Assembly: GCA_001804345.1 (NCBI GenBank)
Contig: MHFU01000076.1
Location: 1-6,485, forward strand
From: Omnitrophica bacterium RIFOXYB12_FULL_50_7
Lineage (GTDB): Bacteria > Omnitrophota > Omnitrophia > Omnitrophales > Aquincolibacteriaceae
DNA: 6,485 nt
Reading direction: 5' to 3'
Shown here: in pieces, positions 5,921 through 6,485 of the stretch
Layout: every line of letters starts with the position of its first letter
How positions within the stretch are numbered: position 1 is the stretch's first letter
Translations under genes and position numbers: made by a program
The notes under the pieces: generated by a model
Seen by the model: only the letters and a program-made list of their open reading frames with translations
Told to the model about the DNA's origin: nothing
Databases searched by the model: none

Positions 5921-5961
5921 AAGTCGCCTTTCATAAAATAAAAATAAAGACTTGAGCAGTA

Positions 5962-6004
5962 CTAGCACCGCTAACCTATAAATTCGATTGCTAAGCGGTG
6001 CTAG
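5962..6004. repeat. 11-bp inverted repeat overlapping the secY stop codon
   Basis: CTAGCACCGCT (5962-5972) is an exact reverse complement of AGCGGTGCTAG (5994-6004), with 21 bases between. The secY TAG stop at 6001-6003 lies inside one arm. On the minus strand a T-rich stretch (about 5936-5953) begins some 9 bases beyond the second arm. A weak terminator or 3'-end stabilising hairpin for the upstream spc transcript is therefore possible, but the large loop and the distance to the T-rich stretch argue against an efficient one. The remainder of the 161-base secY-adk gap is AT-rich apart from the adk leader element. Confidence 0.65.
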
Positions 6005-6485
6005 CGGCGCCCTTTCAAGCGACCCCGTTTGATGAAACCGTCATAGTGCCGCATCACAAGCTGGGACTCGACAGATTTCATTACATCCAGCACCACGCCA
6101 ACAATAATAAGAAGCCCGGTCCCGCCGAAAAAGCTCGCGATCAGAAACGGGATATTCAACACATGGGGCGAAGAAACAATTTTCGGGAAAAGCGCGATCA
6201 AAGCCAGAATCACAGCACCCGCCGTCGCGATCCTCGTCATCAGATCATCCAGATATTCCGCCGTGTTCTTTCCTGGGCGTATCCCCGGCACGAAGCCTCC
6301 GTATTTCTGGAGGTTGTCGCTCACTTCGATCGGATTGAATGTGATCGCCGTGTAAAAGAACGTAAAAAACACGATCAGAAGCGCGTCCAAAGCCATATAG
6401 CCCCCGCTCCCGTAACTGATCGCTTGGGCGACCCGAGTTAACGCCCCGGCATTCGGGAAAAAACCCGCGATCGTTGCCGGAAACA
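6001..6485 (-). CDS. secY: Protein translocase subunit SecY, C-terminal 160 residues (5' end outside window)
   Basis: SecY forms the membrane channel of the SecYEG translocon. The window holds its last 160 residues; the full protein is normally about 430-450. The fragment includes a helix at about MALDALLIVFFTFFYTAI, the cytoplasmic loop with GGFVPGIRPGKNTAEYLD (the highly conserved loop between TM8 and TM9 that contacts SecA and the ribosome), two further hydrophobic segments (AGAVILALIALFP and NIPFLIASFFGGTGLLIIVG), and the cytoplasmic tail VLDVMKSVESQLVMRHYDGF followed by a basic end (KRGRLKGRR). The sequence reads in frame to the window edge. It is the last gene of the spc-type cluster. 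It is separated from adk by an unusually large gap for this region, which leaves room for independent control of adk-map. Confidence 0.97.
   Translation of the reverse strand, partial: FPATIAGFFPNAGALTRVAQAISYGSGGYMALDALLIVFFTFFYTAITFNPIEVSDNLQKYGGFVPGIRPGKNTAEYLDDLMTRIATAGAVILALIALFPKIVSSPHVLNIPFLIASFFGGTGLLIIVGVVLDVMKSVESQLVMRHYDGFIKRGRLKGRR

Noticed and set aside
5840..5964. AGTACT palindromes recurring near the adk start and near the secY stop, and again by the rplQ stop (917-921)
   Set aside because: A 6-base palindrome recurring a few times in 6.5 kb can be chance, and the flanks do not match well.
5930..6004. A rho-independent terminator after secY
   Set aside because: The stem has a 21-base loop and the T-rich stretch is interrupted by A's and begins several bases after the stem. 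It is kept only as an inverted repeat.

Overview
The window is one continuous block of genes on the minus strand. It covers the end of the spc ribosomal-protein cluster and the whole alpha cluster of a bacterial genome. In transcription order (high to low coordinate) it reads: secY (3' part), adk, map, infA, rpmJ, rpsM, rpsK, rpsD, rpoA, rplQ, and a class I aspartate aminotransferase (5' part). No plus-strand gene, tRNA, rRNA, CRISPR array or transposase gene is supported. The long plus-strand frames are shadows of the minus-strand genes.

Organism: this is a bacterium, shown by the RpoA, IF-1, L36 and L17 sequences and the gene order. The adk-map insertion between secY and infA together with rpsD inside the alpha cluster is common and does not identify a phylum. 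The RpoA start (MGIRWKTFEMPKR) and L17 start (MRHQRRRRMLG) recall PVC-like or Omnitrophota-type candidate lineages. That is an impression from memory, not a database result. Shine-Dalgarno sites are clear at most genes, with a full AAGGAGG at rpoA.

Layout: positions 6001-6485 hold the C-terminal 160 residues of SecY. A 161-base gap (5840-6000) follows, with two inverted-repeat structures, one of them overlapping the secY stop codon. adk (GTG start) and map are six bases apart. A 79-base gap between map and infA holds a perfect 10-bp hairpin. From infA to the aminotransferase the genes are tightly packed, with gaps of 3 to 58 bases, and several SD sites lie inside the end of the preceding gene. 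This fits one polycistronic mRNA.

How the genes work together: SecY exports proteins, Map trims the initiator methionine, and IF-1 acts in translation initiation. L36, S13, S11, S4 and L17 build the ribosome, RpoA nucleates RNA polymerase assembly, and Adk balances adenylates. The aminotransferase links amino-acid metabolism to the end of the operon.

The window is largely ordinary housekeeping DNA and I see no clear new system. The points most worth a second look are the palindromic elements in the two larger gaps, the nested foldable leader of adk, the hybrid C/T/C/H LID of Adk, the charged 67-residue tail of L17, and the aminotransferase closely coupled to rplQ.
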